From Comamonadaceae bacterium (GTDB taxonomy: Bacteria > Pseudomonadota > Gammaproteobacteria > Burkholderiales > Burkholderiaceae_C), in NCBI GenBank assembly GCA_021299875.1, contig JAJTEW010000010.1, positions 1 to 64,000 of the forward strand: DNA of 64,000 bases, given 5' to 3'. The position numbers and the translations under genes are program-made. Each line of letters begins with the position of its first letter. Position 1 is the first letter of the stretch. The notes below the pieces were generated by a model. That model was not told where the DNA came from, did no database searches, and saw only the letters and a program-made list of their open reading frames with translations. Of the stretch, positions 17,856-25,816 are shown in pieces.

Positions 17856-18842
17856 ATGAACCTGTCAAAAAACACTTTTGCAGCCTTAGGGGCCTGCCTT
17901 TTATGGACATTCGGGTCTGCGGTGCACGCGCAAACTGCCGCAGCCGCTTACCCTAACAAGCCCATCAAAATTGTGGTGCCGTTTCCAGCAGGTGGTACCT
18001 CGGATGTGTTGGCCCGTCTTTTTGGCCAAAAAATCACCGAAAGCTGGGGGCAAGCTGTGGTGGTGGAAAACCGCCCGGGCTCCAGTGGCAATCTGGGCGC
18101 TGATCTGGTCGCCAAATCTCCCGCTGACGGCTATACCCTGGTGCTGATGGACGTGGGCAATCTGGTCATCAGCCCGGCCTTGTTCAAGTTGCCATTCAAT
18201 GTCGAGAAAGACTTTGCGCCAGTGGCCATGGTGGCTTACTCGCCCCATTTGCTGGCGGTCAGCACCAAAGTGCCGGCCAACACGCCTGCCGAATTGGTCG
18301 CTTATGCCAAAAGCCAAAAGGGCAAGCTCAACTACGCGGTGGCTGCAGGCATGGGCAGCGCATCGCACTTGGCGGGCGTCACGTATGCCCAGCGCCATGG
18401 CATTGAGTGGGGCTATGTGCCGTACAAAGGGGGCGCCCAAGCCATCACCGATTTGATTGGCGGTCAAGTCGATGTCATGTTCAATGGCATGGTGGCCACC
18501 TATCCGCATGTCAAGGCGGGCAAGATCAAATTGATCGCGGTGTCAGGCCTCAAGCGCAACCCGCAAATGCCCGACACCCCCACGGTGTCTGAGTCTCTGC
18601 CGGGATTTTTGACGGGCAGTTTCCAGGGGCTTTTGGCTCCCGCAGGCACGCCTAAAGCGGTGATTGACAAATTGCACGCCGAAATCCAGCGCATCGCAGC
18701 CATCCCTGACATCAAAGAGCGTTTGACCACTTTGGGCGCCGAGCCCTCAGCCATGACGCCCGATCAATTTGCGCAATGGATGCGCGCAGAGATTCCGGCC
18801 ATGGCCAAAATTGTGAAAGACGAAAAGATCACGGTGGAGTGA
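17856..18842 (+). CDS. second Bug-family (TctC-like) periplasmic solute-binding protein
   Basis: 328 residues with a Sec signal peptide ending near VHAQ. It carries the same family blocks as its neighbour: IKIVVPFPAGGTSDVLARLF, VVENRPGSSGNLGADLVAK, GYVPYKGGAQAITDLIGGQ and LLAPAGTPKAVIDKL. The two are diverged tandem paralogues rather than a recent duplication. It begins five bases after the first and ends the operon just before a hairpin. No cognate TctA or TctB gene is in the window. Confidence 0.87.
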   Translation: MNLSKNTFAALGACLLWTFGSAVHAQTAAAAYPNKPIKIVVPFPAGGTSDVLARLFGQKITESWGQAVVVENRPGSSGNLGADLVAKSPADGYTLVLMDVGNLVISPALFKLPFNVEKDFAPVAMVAYSPHLLAVSTKVPANTPAELVAYAKSQKGKLNYAVAAGMGSASHLAGVTYAQRHGIEWGYVPYKGGAQAITDLIGGQVDVMFNGMVATYPHVKAGKIKLIAVSGLKRNPQMPDTPTVSESLPGFLTGSFQGLLAPAGTPKAVIDKLHAEIQRIAAIPDIKERLTTLGAEPSAMTPDQFAQWMRAEIPAMAKIVKDEKITVE

Positions 18843-18852
18843 TCTCTGACTC

Positions 18853-18900
18853 AAACCCCATGACGGGCTCCAGGGCTTGTTATGGGGTTTTGTGCTTTTT
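18853..18900 (+). terminator. probable Rho-independent terminator of the uronate operon
   Basis: AAACCCCAT (18853-18861) pairs with ATGGGGTTT (18882-18890) around a 20-base loop, followed by TGTGCTTTTT. It begins 10 bases after the second Bug gene. The long loop makes it weaker than a canonical terminator. Confidence 0.6.
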
Positions 18901-18911
18901 AAAGCAGGGCT

Positions 18912-19415
18912 TTAACTGCAACTCACGCTGCCGCAGCCTGACATCGTCACATTTTGGATGGCCGAGGGGTCGGCCAGGGTTTCGGTCACGCTGTCAAAAC
19001 CCACCGACTTCAGGTGCGCGGCCAGGCCAGCGTCCATGCTGGCGGCATGGCCTGGAAACCATTCGATCAAGGCTTCGGCCATGCGGGTGATGATGTGTTT
19101 GTCGGTGTCCAAATAGTGGGCCTCGACCACACGCATGGTTTCCAAAATGGTGGCGTGGTGTTCGGCATGGCAGTTGTCGGCCGAAAACCCGGTGGCCAGC
19201 ATCCAGCGCTCTTCTTGGGCAAAGTGTTCCACGGTGTGCTTCAAAAACGCCTTGTAAACCGGCAGTTGGTCCTCTTCGGGCGTGGCCAAGATTTGATTCA
19301 CCATGGCCATGAACTCATGGTGTGTGTCGTCCATGCGGGCGTCGCCCGTGTTGAGCGAATCGGTCCAGAGCATGGGGCTAGAAATGGTGGCGGTGTCGGC
19401 AGCAATTTGGGACAT
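18912..19415 (-). CDS. hemerythrin-domain protein
   Basis: 167 residues from ATG 19415. The di-iron ligands of a hemerythrin four-helix bundle are visible: His in MDDTHHEF, HFAQE (HxxxE), HAEHH (HxxxH) and HAASMD (HxxxxD). Such proteins bind O2 or sense oxygen or iron. The tail after the domain is Ser/Cys-rich (MSGCGSVSCS) and could bind metal or form disulfides. A longer product from ATG 19535 is possible because GAGGATGAGAGG precedes that codon; the extra 40 residues resemble no known domain. It is monocistronic and converges on the Bug operon. Confidence 0.85.
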   Translation of the reverse strand: MSQIAADTATISSPMLWTDSLNTGDARMDDTHHEFMAMVNQILATPEEDQLPVYKAFLKHTVEHFAQEERWMLATGFSADNCHAEHHATILETMRVVEAHYLDTDKHIITRMAEALIEWFPGHAASMDAGLAAHLKSVGFDSVTETLADPSAIQNVTMSGCGSVSCS

Positions 19416-19586
19416 GGCGTTGGCGGTGCAGTTGGCTAAATGAGTTTCGGGATTATCGCGCCAGCGTGGCAAGCTGGGTGCGGCTGGGTCTGCGCCCGCA
19501 ACGGCCCACTGGCGATCAGGGTTTGCAAAAGCCATTAACCTCTCATCCTCGTTCAAACCCAACACCCACCAAGCCCCAACGCGCCC

Positions 19587-20603
19587 ATGGATTCCGTCAC
19601 ACAAGTACTTTTAGGCGCCTCGATTGGCGTGGCCGTCATGGGGCGGCGCACCGCGCTTTGGAAGTCGGCCTTGTGGGGCGGTGTGGCGGGCCTGCTGCCC
19701 GATCTGGATGTGCTGCTGGACCACGGCGACCCGATCTTGAACATGGTCCGCCACCGCGCAGAAAGCCATGCCCTGCTCTTGCTCACGCTGTTTGCGTTTC
19801 CGATGGCCTGGGGGGTGAGCCGCATCCACAACCAAGCCCGCTTGTATGGCCGTTGGTGGTGGGCGCTGATGCTGGCGTTGGTCACGCACCCTTTGCTGGA
19901 CTTGATGACCATTTACGGCACGCAGGTGTTCCAGCCTTTCAGCGATGAGGCCTATGGCCTGGGCAGCATGTTCATCATCGACCCGGTGTATTCACTGCCC
20001 TTGCTGCTCGGGGTCGCGGCTGCTTTGCGTGTCAAAACTGTGGGCAGGGCTTTGAGTATCAATGGCTGGGCGCTGGCTTTCAGCACCGTTTATTTGGCGT
20101 GGAGTGCGCTGGCGCAATGGGGCGTGACGCAACACGCCCGCCAATCCTTGCAGGCCCAAGGCTTGCCCAGCCAGCAGCTCTTGGTCACACCTGCGCCCTT
20201 GAGCACTTGGGTCTGGCGCGTGGTGGCGATCGATGGCGAGCGCTTTCATGAAGGTTTTTACGCCCTGATGGACGGTGGCCGGGCCATGCGCTTTGTGGCC
20301 CACGAGCGGGGTACGGCCTTGGCCGCGCAAAACGCCGACCACCCCCAGTTGCAGCGGTTGGCGCGGTTCACCGACGGGTTTTACAAGGTGGCTGACGCCA
20401 ACGGGCGCTTGGTGGTCACCGACTTGCGTATGGGCCAGGAGCCCGCCTATGTGTTTTCTTTTGACATTGGCCCATCGCTGCAAGCTGGCCAGACCCATCC
20501 TGTGGCGCAGCAGCAAAGCCGCCGCATGGACGTGGGGGCTGGTTTGTCATGGCTGGGGCAGCGGATGTTGGGGCGGGACGTGCCGCCGCCGCTTGGGCCT
20601 TAA
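19587..20603 (+). CDS. membrane-bound metal-dependent hydrolase, YdjM/DUF457 family
   Basis: 338 residues. The N-terminal half contains MDSVTQVLLGASIGVAVMG, GVAGLLPDLDVLL, RHRAESHALLL and ALVTHPLLDLMTIYGTQVFQP, the Asp/His pattern of the inner-membrane DUF457 hydrolases, with several membrane helices. The C-terminal half (about 200-338) is soluble and less conserved. The biological substrate of the family is unknown; E. coli YdjM is SOS-linked. The stop overlaps the convergent PPOX gene by four bases. Confidence 0.8.
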   Translation: MDSVTQVLLGASIGVAVMGRRTALWKSALWGGVAGLLPDLDVLLDHGDPILNMVRHRAESHALLLLTLFAFPMAWGVSRIHNQARLYGRWWWALMLALVTHPLLDLMTIYGTQVFQPFSDEAYGLGSMFIIDPVYSLPLLLGVAAALRVKTVGRALSINGWALAFSTVYLAWSALAQWGVTQHARQSLQAQGLPSQQLLVTPAPLSTWVWRVVAIDGERFHEGFYALMDGGRAMRFVAHERGTALAAQNADHPQLQRLARFTDGFYKVADANGRLVVTDLRMGQEPAYVFSFDIGPSLQAGQTHPVAQQQSRRMDVGAGLSWLGQRMLGRDVPPPLGP

Positions 20604-21226
20604 AGCGTTTGCCGGTAGCGCGCCATTAACTGGTCGTGGGTTTCAGCTTCGATCTCTTCGCCTTTGAAGGCTTTGATCTGGTCACGCAGTATCTCCGTCA
20701 TGTTGGGCATCTGCGCACGGTCGATCTGGCGAGAGGCATCCCACAATTGCGAACGCATGAAAGCCTTGGCGCAGTGCAAATACACCGACTCCACCGTCAC
20801 GCGAATCACCAGCACGGGCGCACGGCGCGCATCGGCGCACAGCGCCAGATCGGCCGGGTCAGTGGACAACACGGCGCGGCCATTGACGCGCAAGGTCTCG
20901 TCAAAGCCCGGCACCATGAACAACAAGCCTAGGCGCCCGGTGGCGATGATGTTCTCCAGCGTGTCCAGCCGGTTGTTACCTGGTGCATCGGGCAGCAGCA
21001 AAGTGTGCGCGTTGGGCACCTTGACAAAGCCCGGCTCGCCCCCGCGCGGCGAAGCGTCCATGTGCCCACCCGCATCGCTGCTGGCCAGCACCACAAATGG
21101 CGACAAGCCAACGAAGCGCGTGGCATGCGCGTCGAGCGCAGGGATTTCTTTTTTGAGCGCGCGCTCACGGGCGGGGCCGTAGAGGTCGCGCAGGGCTTCT
21201 AGGGTGGTGATGTGAGGGGACTGCAT
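20600..21226 (-). CDS. PPOX-class FMN flavoprotein (MSMEG_1061-like)
   Basis: 208 residues resembling the pyridoxamine 5'-phosphate oxidase split-barrel fold. FVVLASSDAGGHMDASPRGG, LLLPDAPGNNRLDTLENI and GLLFMVPGFDETLRVNGRA are the FMN-binding blocks of this subfamily. Substrates are unknown; relatives use FMN or F420 for reductions. ATG 21226 is used because the earlier in-frame start would overlap the end of the neighbouring XRE gene. It follows that gene on the same strand by eight bases. Confidence 0.82.
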   Translation of the reverse strand: MQSPHITTLEALRDLYGPARERALKKEIPALDAHATRFVGLSPFVVLASSDAGGHMDASPRGGEPGFVKVPNAHTLLLPDAPGNNRLDTLENIIATGRLGLLFMVPGFDETLRVNGRAVLSTDPADLALCADARRAPVLVIRVTVESVYLHCAKAFMRSQLWDASRQIDRAQMPNMTEILRDQIKAFKGEEIEAETHDQLMARYRQTL

Positions 21227-21234
21227 GGGGGGCT

Positions 21235-21543
21235 TCAAACCATTTGAATAACCAGCTTCTTGCCGCAAGCCTGAGCGTATTTCCGCAAAGTGGCAAAAGA
21301 GGGGGAATGCTTCTCGCTGCGCAAAGAGGCCTCCAGGCGCGACACCGCTGAAACCGTGGTGCCCATGCGAGTGGCCACTTCGGCTTGGGTCAGGCCTGCG
21401 GCTTGACGTGCTTCCAGCATGGCATGCAGTGCGGTGTATTCCTCTTCCAGTTCGTCAAACGCCTTTTGCACGCCGGGCTTGGCCAGCAGAGCTTTGCGAA
21501 AAGCCGCGTCGTGCGGCACGGGTTTGCAGCCAGTTTCAGCCAT
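21235..21543 (-). CDS. XRE-family DNA-binding protein, HigA-type antitoxin without an adjacent toxin
   Basis: 102 residues. Residues about 45-95 form a helix-turn-helix (AGLTQAEVATRMGTTVSAVS). The preceding segment, AFRKALLAKPGVQKAFDELE, is often seen in antitoxins paired with RelE/HigB toxins. No RelE-like gene lies on either side; upstream is the HepT-MntA pair, 38 bases away on the same strand. It may be an orphan left by loss of its toxin, or a regulator recruited by the neighbouring module. Confidence 0.82.
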   Translation of the reverse strand: MAETGCKPVPHDAAFRKALLAKPGVQKAFDELEEEYTALHAMLEARQAAGLTQAEVATRMGTTVSAVSRLEASLRSEKHSPSFATLRKYAQACGKKLVIQMV

Positions 21544-21581
21544 GTTGCACCTCCTTCAGTTTCGAAAAACCCGACCCAGGC

Positions 21582-21938
21582 TTACTCAAGAACGATGGAA
21601 TCGAGCTGAACTTTGAGTGTGGGCAGATCGTTTTGCAAAGTTTGCCAAACAATGCCCAAGTCCACAGTGAAATAACCATGTGCCAAGGCGTTGCGCATTT
21701 CATAGGCAAAACCCCAAGGTATTTCAGTGTGATGTGTTGCAAATTCTGGGTGATGTCTGGTCATGTTGTTGCACGCTTCACCAATGATTTCCAGGTTGCG
21801 AATGACCGCATCACATGTCTTTTGATCGGCCATGAAGCTGTCGATCGTCATGTTGGACGTGTAGTCGTGAATGCGGTCAATGGCCTGCGAAATATGACCC
21901 AAATAATCGGTCACCCGCTGTGGGTGCGTGCGGCTCAT
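21582..21938 (-). CDS. hepT: HepT-like HEPN toxin (DUF86)
   Basis: 118 residues, all-helical. The HEPN RNase motif is complete: R82-NALA-H87-G-Y89 fits RX4HXY, where Arg and His form the nuclease site and Tyr is the residue AMPylated by MntA in characterised pairs. The start overlaps the end of mntA by four bases, the usual antitoxin-first order and coupling. The product is expected to cleave cellular RNA unless modified. Confidence 0.9.
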   Translation of the reverse strand: MSRTHPQRVTDYLGHISQAIDRIHDYTSNMTIDSFMADQKTCDAVIRNLEIIGEACNNMTRHHPEFATHHTEIPWGFAYEMRNALAHGYFTVDLGIVWQTLQNDLPTLKVQLDSIVLE

Positions 21939-22225
21939 ACCGCCTTGGCCTCGCGAAGCACATGCTCGCGGAAACTGACGGGCAGGCTGTTGGGGGTGAG
22001 CACATCGACTTCCATGTGCAACAGTTGCTTGAGCTCAAAACGAATGGCACCAATGTCCAGCAGTGTGGTTTGGGCGGTGGGCTCGACCAGCAAATCCAGA
22101 TCGCTGTCGTCGGTATCGTCGCCATGCAAGGCAGAGCCGAACACGCGCACATCACTCATGTGGTGACGCAGCGCAATTTCGCGGATCTGAGCGCGGTGGA
22201 GTGAAAGTGCTTCGGAAGGTCGCAT
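21935..22225 (-). CDS. mntA: MntA-like nucleotidyltransferase antitoxin
   Basis: 96 residues of the minimal nucleotidyltransferase fold. G30-S31 followed by ten residues and D42-L-D44 matches GSX10DXD. MntA transfers AMP to the Tyr of HepT to silence it. It is the first gene of the module and is transcribed leftward. The downstream XRE gene could add DNA-level regulation, but that is only proximity. Confidence 0.9.
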   Translation of the reverse strand: MRPSEALSLHRAQIREIALRHHMSDVRVFGSALHGDDTDDSDLDLLVEPTAQTTLLDIGAIRFELKQLLHMEVDVLTPNSLPVSFREHVLREAKAV

Positions 22226-22277
22226 GGGGCGTAGTTTAAAGCGATTGACCAGCGCTGCCCACCCTGAGGGTGATGAC

Positions 22278-22817
22278 TTAAAACCCCGACCCCGGCTCCT
22301 TCAAAAACGCCAGCTCCTCGGGCGTGGACTCGCGGCCGAGGATGGCGTTGCGGTGGGGGTAGCGGCCAAAGCGCTCGATGATGGCTTGGTGGCGCTGCTC
22401 AAAGCGCAGGGTGTCTTCCATGCCCGGCTGCGCAAACAGGAGGGCGGCTTGGCTGTGCACCAGGGCGGACTCGCTGTGCATATAGGGCATGTAGGCAAAG
22501 CTGCGCTGCGCCAAGGGCAGGCTGCGGTCTTGCCCACTGGCCACCAGCTCTTGCGCCAGCGCCAAGGCCAGCGCGTCTTGCGCAAAGGCTTGGGGGGTGC
22601 CCCTGTACACGTTGCGCGAGAACTGGTCGAGCACCAAGACCTCGGCCAAACGCCCCTCGGGCGTGGCGCGCCAGGCAAACAACTCACACCGCGCTGCCGC
22701 TTCCAGCGTGGTCCCGAAGCGGGTGCGAATGGCTTCGTCCAAGGCGGCGTCTTTGGCGTAGTGCTGCTTGGGGCTGAGTTCGGTGAACCAGAAGTGGAGG
22801 GTGTCGACCGGTCTCAT
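22278..22817 (-). CDS. DUF924 family protein
   Basis: 179 residues. LHFWFTEL near the start, LVLDQFSRNVYRGTPQAFAQD, PLAQRSFAYMPYMHSES and GRYPHRNAILGRESTPEE define DUF924, a helical family found in proteobacteria and plants whose function is not established. The start ATG 22817 forms an ATGA overlap with the glnS stop, so it is translationally coupled to glutaminyl-tRNA synthetase. Confidence 0.85.
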   Translation of the reverse strand: MRPVDTLHFWFTELSPKQHYAKDAALDEAIRTRFGTTLEAAARCELFAWRATPEGRLAEVLVLDQFSRNVYRGTPQAFAQDALALALAQELVASGQDRSLPLAQRSFAYMPYMHSESALVHSQAALLFAQPGMEDTLRFEQRHQAIIERFGRYPHRNAILGRESTPEELAFLKEPGSGF

Positions 22818-24640
22818 TTGCCCCAACTGTCTTTCAATCCCGTGACGCGGTTGAACACCGGTTGGGAGCCTGCCACGTGGTCCGCCCGATCGGCCACAAA
22901 ATACCCAAACCGCTCAAACTGAACCTTCTGATCCGGCTGCGCTGCCGCCAGCGAGGGCTCGACGTAGGCGGTGACGACGGTGAGGCTGTTGGGGTTCAAG
23001 CTCTGCAAGAAGTCTTTGCCGCCTGCGTCGGGGTGGGCTTCTGAGAACAGGCGGTCGTACAGGCGCACTTCGGCTGGCACGCCGTCGGCCACGCTCACCC
23101 AGGTGATGGCCGCTTTGGCTTTGACGCTGTCGGCGCCGGGGGTGCCGCTCTTGGTGCCGGGGATCACTTTGGCGTGCACCTCGGTCACGTTGCCCGCCGC
23201 GTCGCGTGCGCAGCCGGTGCACTCGATGACGTAACCGCCTTTGAGGCGCACGACGTTGCCCGGGAACAGGCGTTTGTAGCCTTTGGGCCGCACTTCTTCA
23301 AAGTCTTCGCGTTCGATCCAGACTTCTTTGCCGATCTTGAAGGTGCGGTCGGCAGGGGGCGTTTGGCCCTCGGCCACTGCGCTGTGGGGCAGGGCGGGTT
23401 GGCTGCAATCTTCTGTGTGGGCGTCCAAGCCAAACACCTCGGCCCAGTTGCTCAGCACGAGTTTGACGGGGTCGAGCACGGCCATGCCGCGGTGGGCTTT
23501 GTTTTCTAGGTCTTCGCGCAGGCAACCCTCAAGCGTGCTGTAGTCGATCCAGCTGTCGCTTTTGGTCACGCCAATGCGGTCGGCAAACAGGCGCAGGCTC
23601 TCAGGCGTGTAGCCCCGGCGGCGCAGGCCGACTATTGTCGGCATGCGCGGGTCGTCCCAGCCGCTGACTTTGCTTTCATTGACCAGTTGCGCCAGCTTGC
23701 GTTTGCTGGTGATCACATAGGTCAGGTTCAGGCGGGCAAATTCGTATTGTTTGGGGCTGGGCGCGGCCAGCAACTTGCACTCGCAAAGGCGCTCCATCAG
23801 CCAGTCGTAAAACGGGCGCTGGTCTTCAAACTCCAGCGTGCAGATGCTGTGGGTGATTTGCTCCAGCGCGTCTTCGATGGGATGGGCAAAGGTGTACATC
23901 GGGTAGATGCACCAGGTGTCGCCCGTGTGGTGGTGGGTGGCGCGGCGGATGCGGTAAATCGCCGGGTCGCGCAGGTTGATGTTGGGCGAGGCCATGTCGA
24001 TCTTGGCGCGCAGCACGGCGGCGCCGTCATCGAGCTTACCGTCGCGCATCTCCCGGAATCGCGCCAGGTTTTCTGCCACGGTGCGGCTGCGGAACGGGCT
24101 GTCTACGCCGGGCTTGCCAAAATCGCCCCGGTTGGCGCGCATGTCCTCGGCACTTTGCTCGTCCACATAGGCGTGGCCGGCTTCAATCAGGGCTTCAGCG
24201 GCGTGGTACATGAAGTCGAAGTAGTCGCTGGCCTGATAGGGTGCGGCAGAGCCTGCGGCTTGCCCCATTTGTGCCCAGTCAAAACCGAGCCATTTCACGG
24301 CGTCGATGATGCTGTTGACGTATTCGGTGTCTTCTTTTTCGGGGTTGGTGTCGTCAAAGCGCAGGTGGCACACACCGCCGTACTCTTGCGCCAGCCCGAA
24401 ATTGATGCAGATGCTTTTGGCGTGGCCCACATGCAGGTAGCCGTTGGGTTCGGGCGGAAAGCGGGTGCGAATCTTGGCCGGGTCGGGCGCGCCCGCAGCG
24501 TGGTGCGCGGCGTCACCGGGGCTGCCGGCCCAGCGGCGGCTGGCGTAGGTGCCTTGCTCCAGGTCTTTCTCGATGATCTGGCGAAGGAAGTTGCTGACTT
24601 TGGGGTCAGCTTCAGGGACTTTGTCGGTGGGGGAGGTCAT
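22814..24640 (-). CDS. glnS: glutaminyl-tRNA synthetase
   Basis: 608 residues, class I. The HIGH motif appears as PPEPNGYLHVGHAKSI and the KMSKS loop as VITSKRKLAQLV followed by GWDDPRMPT. The N-terminal half holds the Rossmann and acceptor-binding domains (LRFDDTNPEKED), and the C-terminal half the two anticodon-binding beta barrels (VWIEREDFEEV, GYVIECTGC). ATG 24640 is chosen over an upstream start at 24697 because the intervening peptide is unlike the family. It charges tRNA-Gln directly, so this genome need not depend on the Gat pathway. Confidence 0.95.
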   Translation of the reverse strand: MTSPTDKVPEADPKVSNFLRQIIEKDLEQGTYASRRWAGSPGDAAHHAAGAPDPAKIRTRFPPEPNGYLHVGHAKSICINFGLAQEYGGVCHLRFDDTNPEKEDTEYVNSIIDAVKWLGFDWAQMGQAAGSAAPYQASDYFDFMYHAAEALIEAGHAYVDEQSAEDMRANRGDFGKPGVDSPFRSRTVAENLARFREMRDGKLDDGAAVLRAKIDMASPNINLRDPAIYRIRRATHHHTGDTWCIYPMYTFAHPIEDALEQITHSICTLEFEDQRPFYDWLMERLCECKLLAAPSPKQYEFARLNLTYVITSKRKLAQLVNESKVSGWDDPRMPTIVGLRRRGYTPESLRLFADRIGVTKSDSWIDYSTLEGCLREDLENKAHRGMAVLDPVKLVLSNWAEVFGLDAHTEDCSQPALPHSAVAEGQTPPADRTFKIGKEVWIEREDFEEVRPKGYKRLFPGNVVRLKGGYVIECTGCARDAAGNVTEVHAKVIPGTKSGTPGADSVKAKAAITWVSVADGVPAEVRLYDRLFSEAHPDAGGKDFLQSLNPNSLTVVTAYVEPSLAAAQPDQKVQFERFGYFVADRADHVAGSQPVFNRVTGLKDSWGK

Positions 24641-24731
24641 AGCGCTTGATTTTAGGGGCTGGCGCGCTACGGTTGACGGGAAGCTTAGTACGGTCAATAA
24701 GAATCAATTGCCGCCATCAAAAAAGCTGAAA

Positions 24732-25406
24732 TCAACGACCCGTTGAGGTCCCTTGGTTGAATTGGGGTGATCTTGGACCATACAGTAGACCCTGTGGACT
24801 GCCCGCTTTCAGTAAGCGTTGGCTGGTCAGCCCAGCGATGGGGTGACTTTGGTCAGTAATGCTGCCAGCGATCTGTTTGACAATGGCCGTGATCAACATA
24901 CCTGCCAAGCCACCTTGTTGCTGGTTTTGTTGTTCGGCTGTACTGGCGGTAGCGCTGCCTGTCCAAAGTACCTTGTCAGTGCGAAGGTCAACCAAGCGTG
25001 CATCTGCAGTCACCGTGGTGTGACTGTCTATAACCCTGTAGACCGTACCGTAACGGGTTATGGTGATGAAAAGCACGGCGTCAGCCCCAAAAATCTCACG
25101 TAATTTGGGACTGGGGATGTTGTGGGCATCATTGGCTTGGGTCACGCCGTTTTCTTTCAGGGTTTCGTCAACCAGTGTGACTGGGATGACGTAGTAACCC
25201 GATTCGGCCAAGGGTTGGGTCACTTGGGCCAGCATGCTGTAGGTTGCCCTGACTTCCGGCGTTCTGTTAACAGGAGGAAGTACCAGAATGGATCTGGGGT
25301 TACTGAGTTTGAATTCGGTGTAGTCAAAGGAAGCAGGTGCTGTAGCACAACCGCCCAATACGACCAGGGTCAGGCTCGCCGCCAGAATCTTGAAAAAAGA
25401 GGTCAT
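24732..25406 (-). CDS. DUF799 lipoprotein (GNA1162 family)
   Basis: 224 residues. The signal peptide ends in the lipobox VVLGGC (C20). ILVLPPVNRTPEVRATYSML, YYVIPVTLVDETLKENG, IFGADAVLFITITRYG and ARLVDLRTDKVLWTGSA are the signature of the GNA1162 family first noted in Neisseria, a TolB-N-like fold. It closes a three-gene operon of lipoproteins. The precise role is unknown; an envelope assembly or export role is suggested by the CsgG-like partner. Confidence 0.85.
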   Translation of the reverse strand: MTSFFKILAASLTLVVLGGCATAPASFDYTEFKLSNPRSILVLPPVNRTPEVRATYSMLAQVTQPLAESGYYVIPVTLVDETLKENGVTQANDAHNIPSPKLREIFGADAVLFITITRYGTVYRVIDSHTTVTADARLVDLRTDKVLWTGSATASTAEQQNQQQGGLAGMLITAIVKQIAGSITDQSHPIAGLTSQRLLKAGSPQGLLYGPRSPQFNQGTSTGR

Positions 25407-25420
25407 GAAATGGCTGGAGC

Positions 25421-25816
25421 TTATTTAGTTTGAAAATTGCGAAGCAAGAAATCTACGAAAGTTTGAGACTCAGGAAATTGCTGTTTCTCTGCTTCCAAGT
25501 GTTGCTTAAACTTTGCCAAGTCCCCTTGTTTGCCATAAAGCAAACCCATATGAGCTTGATAGCCAGGGGGGAGCTGAGCACCCGCAGAACGAATTTTTTG
25601 AAGGTCCTCTTCCATCTTGGCAGCTTGGATCTGGGGACTTTCGCGATCTCCTCGAAAGAAGGTGTCCAGGTTTTTTTCAAAGCCATTCCAACCGTATAGG
25701 GATGGGGGGGCTTTGTTGGCGCATGCGCTCAAAGTCAAGGCAATACCGATTGCCAACAGAGTTTGAAGTCTGGGGGGGTTGCGGTAGGGTTTGAGATGGT
25801 TCATGAATGCGCTCAT
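25421..25816 (-). CDS. DUF4810 lipoprotein
   Basis: 131 residues from ATG 25816, which overlaps the CsgG-like stop (ATGA); ATG 25804 is the alternative. The lipobox is ALTLSAC (C32). PSLYGWNGFEKNLDTFFRG, LPPGYQAHMGLLYGKQGD and FPESQTFVDFLLRNF are typical of DUF4810, a small periplasmic helical domain always found beside CsgG-like and DUF799 genes in the examples I know. The function is not established. Confidence 0.83.
   Translation of the reverse strand: MSAFMNHLKPYRNPPRLQTLLAIGIALTLSACANKAPPSLYGWNGFEKNLDTFFRGDRESPQIQAAKMEEDLQKIRSAGAQLPPGYQAHMGLLYGKQGDLAKFKQHLEAEKQQFPESQTFVDFLLRNFQTK

Noticed and set aside
16855-18842. Recent tandem duplication of Bug genes
   Set aside because: The two proteins share family motifs but differ in signal peptide type and most other positions, so they are old paralogues.
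22814-24640. Degenerate KMSKS in GlnS as a sign of inactivation
   Set aside because: The SKRKL core is kept and the rest of the enzyme is intact; the T-for-M variation is likely tolerated.
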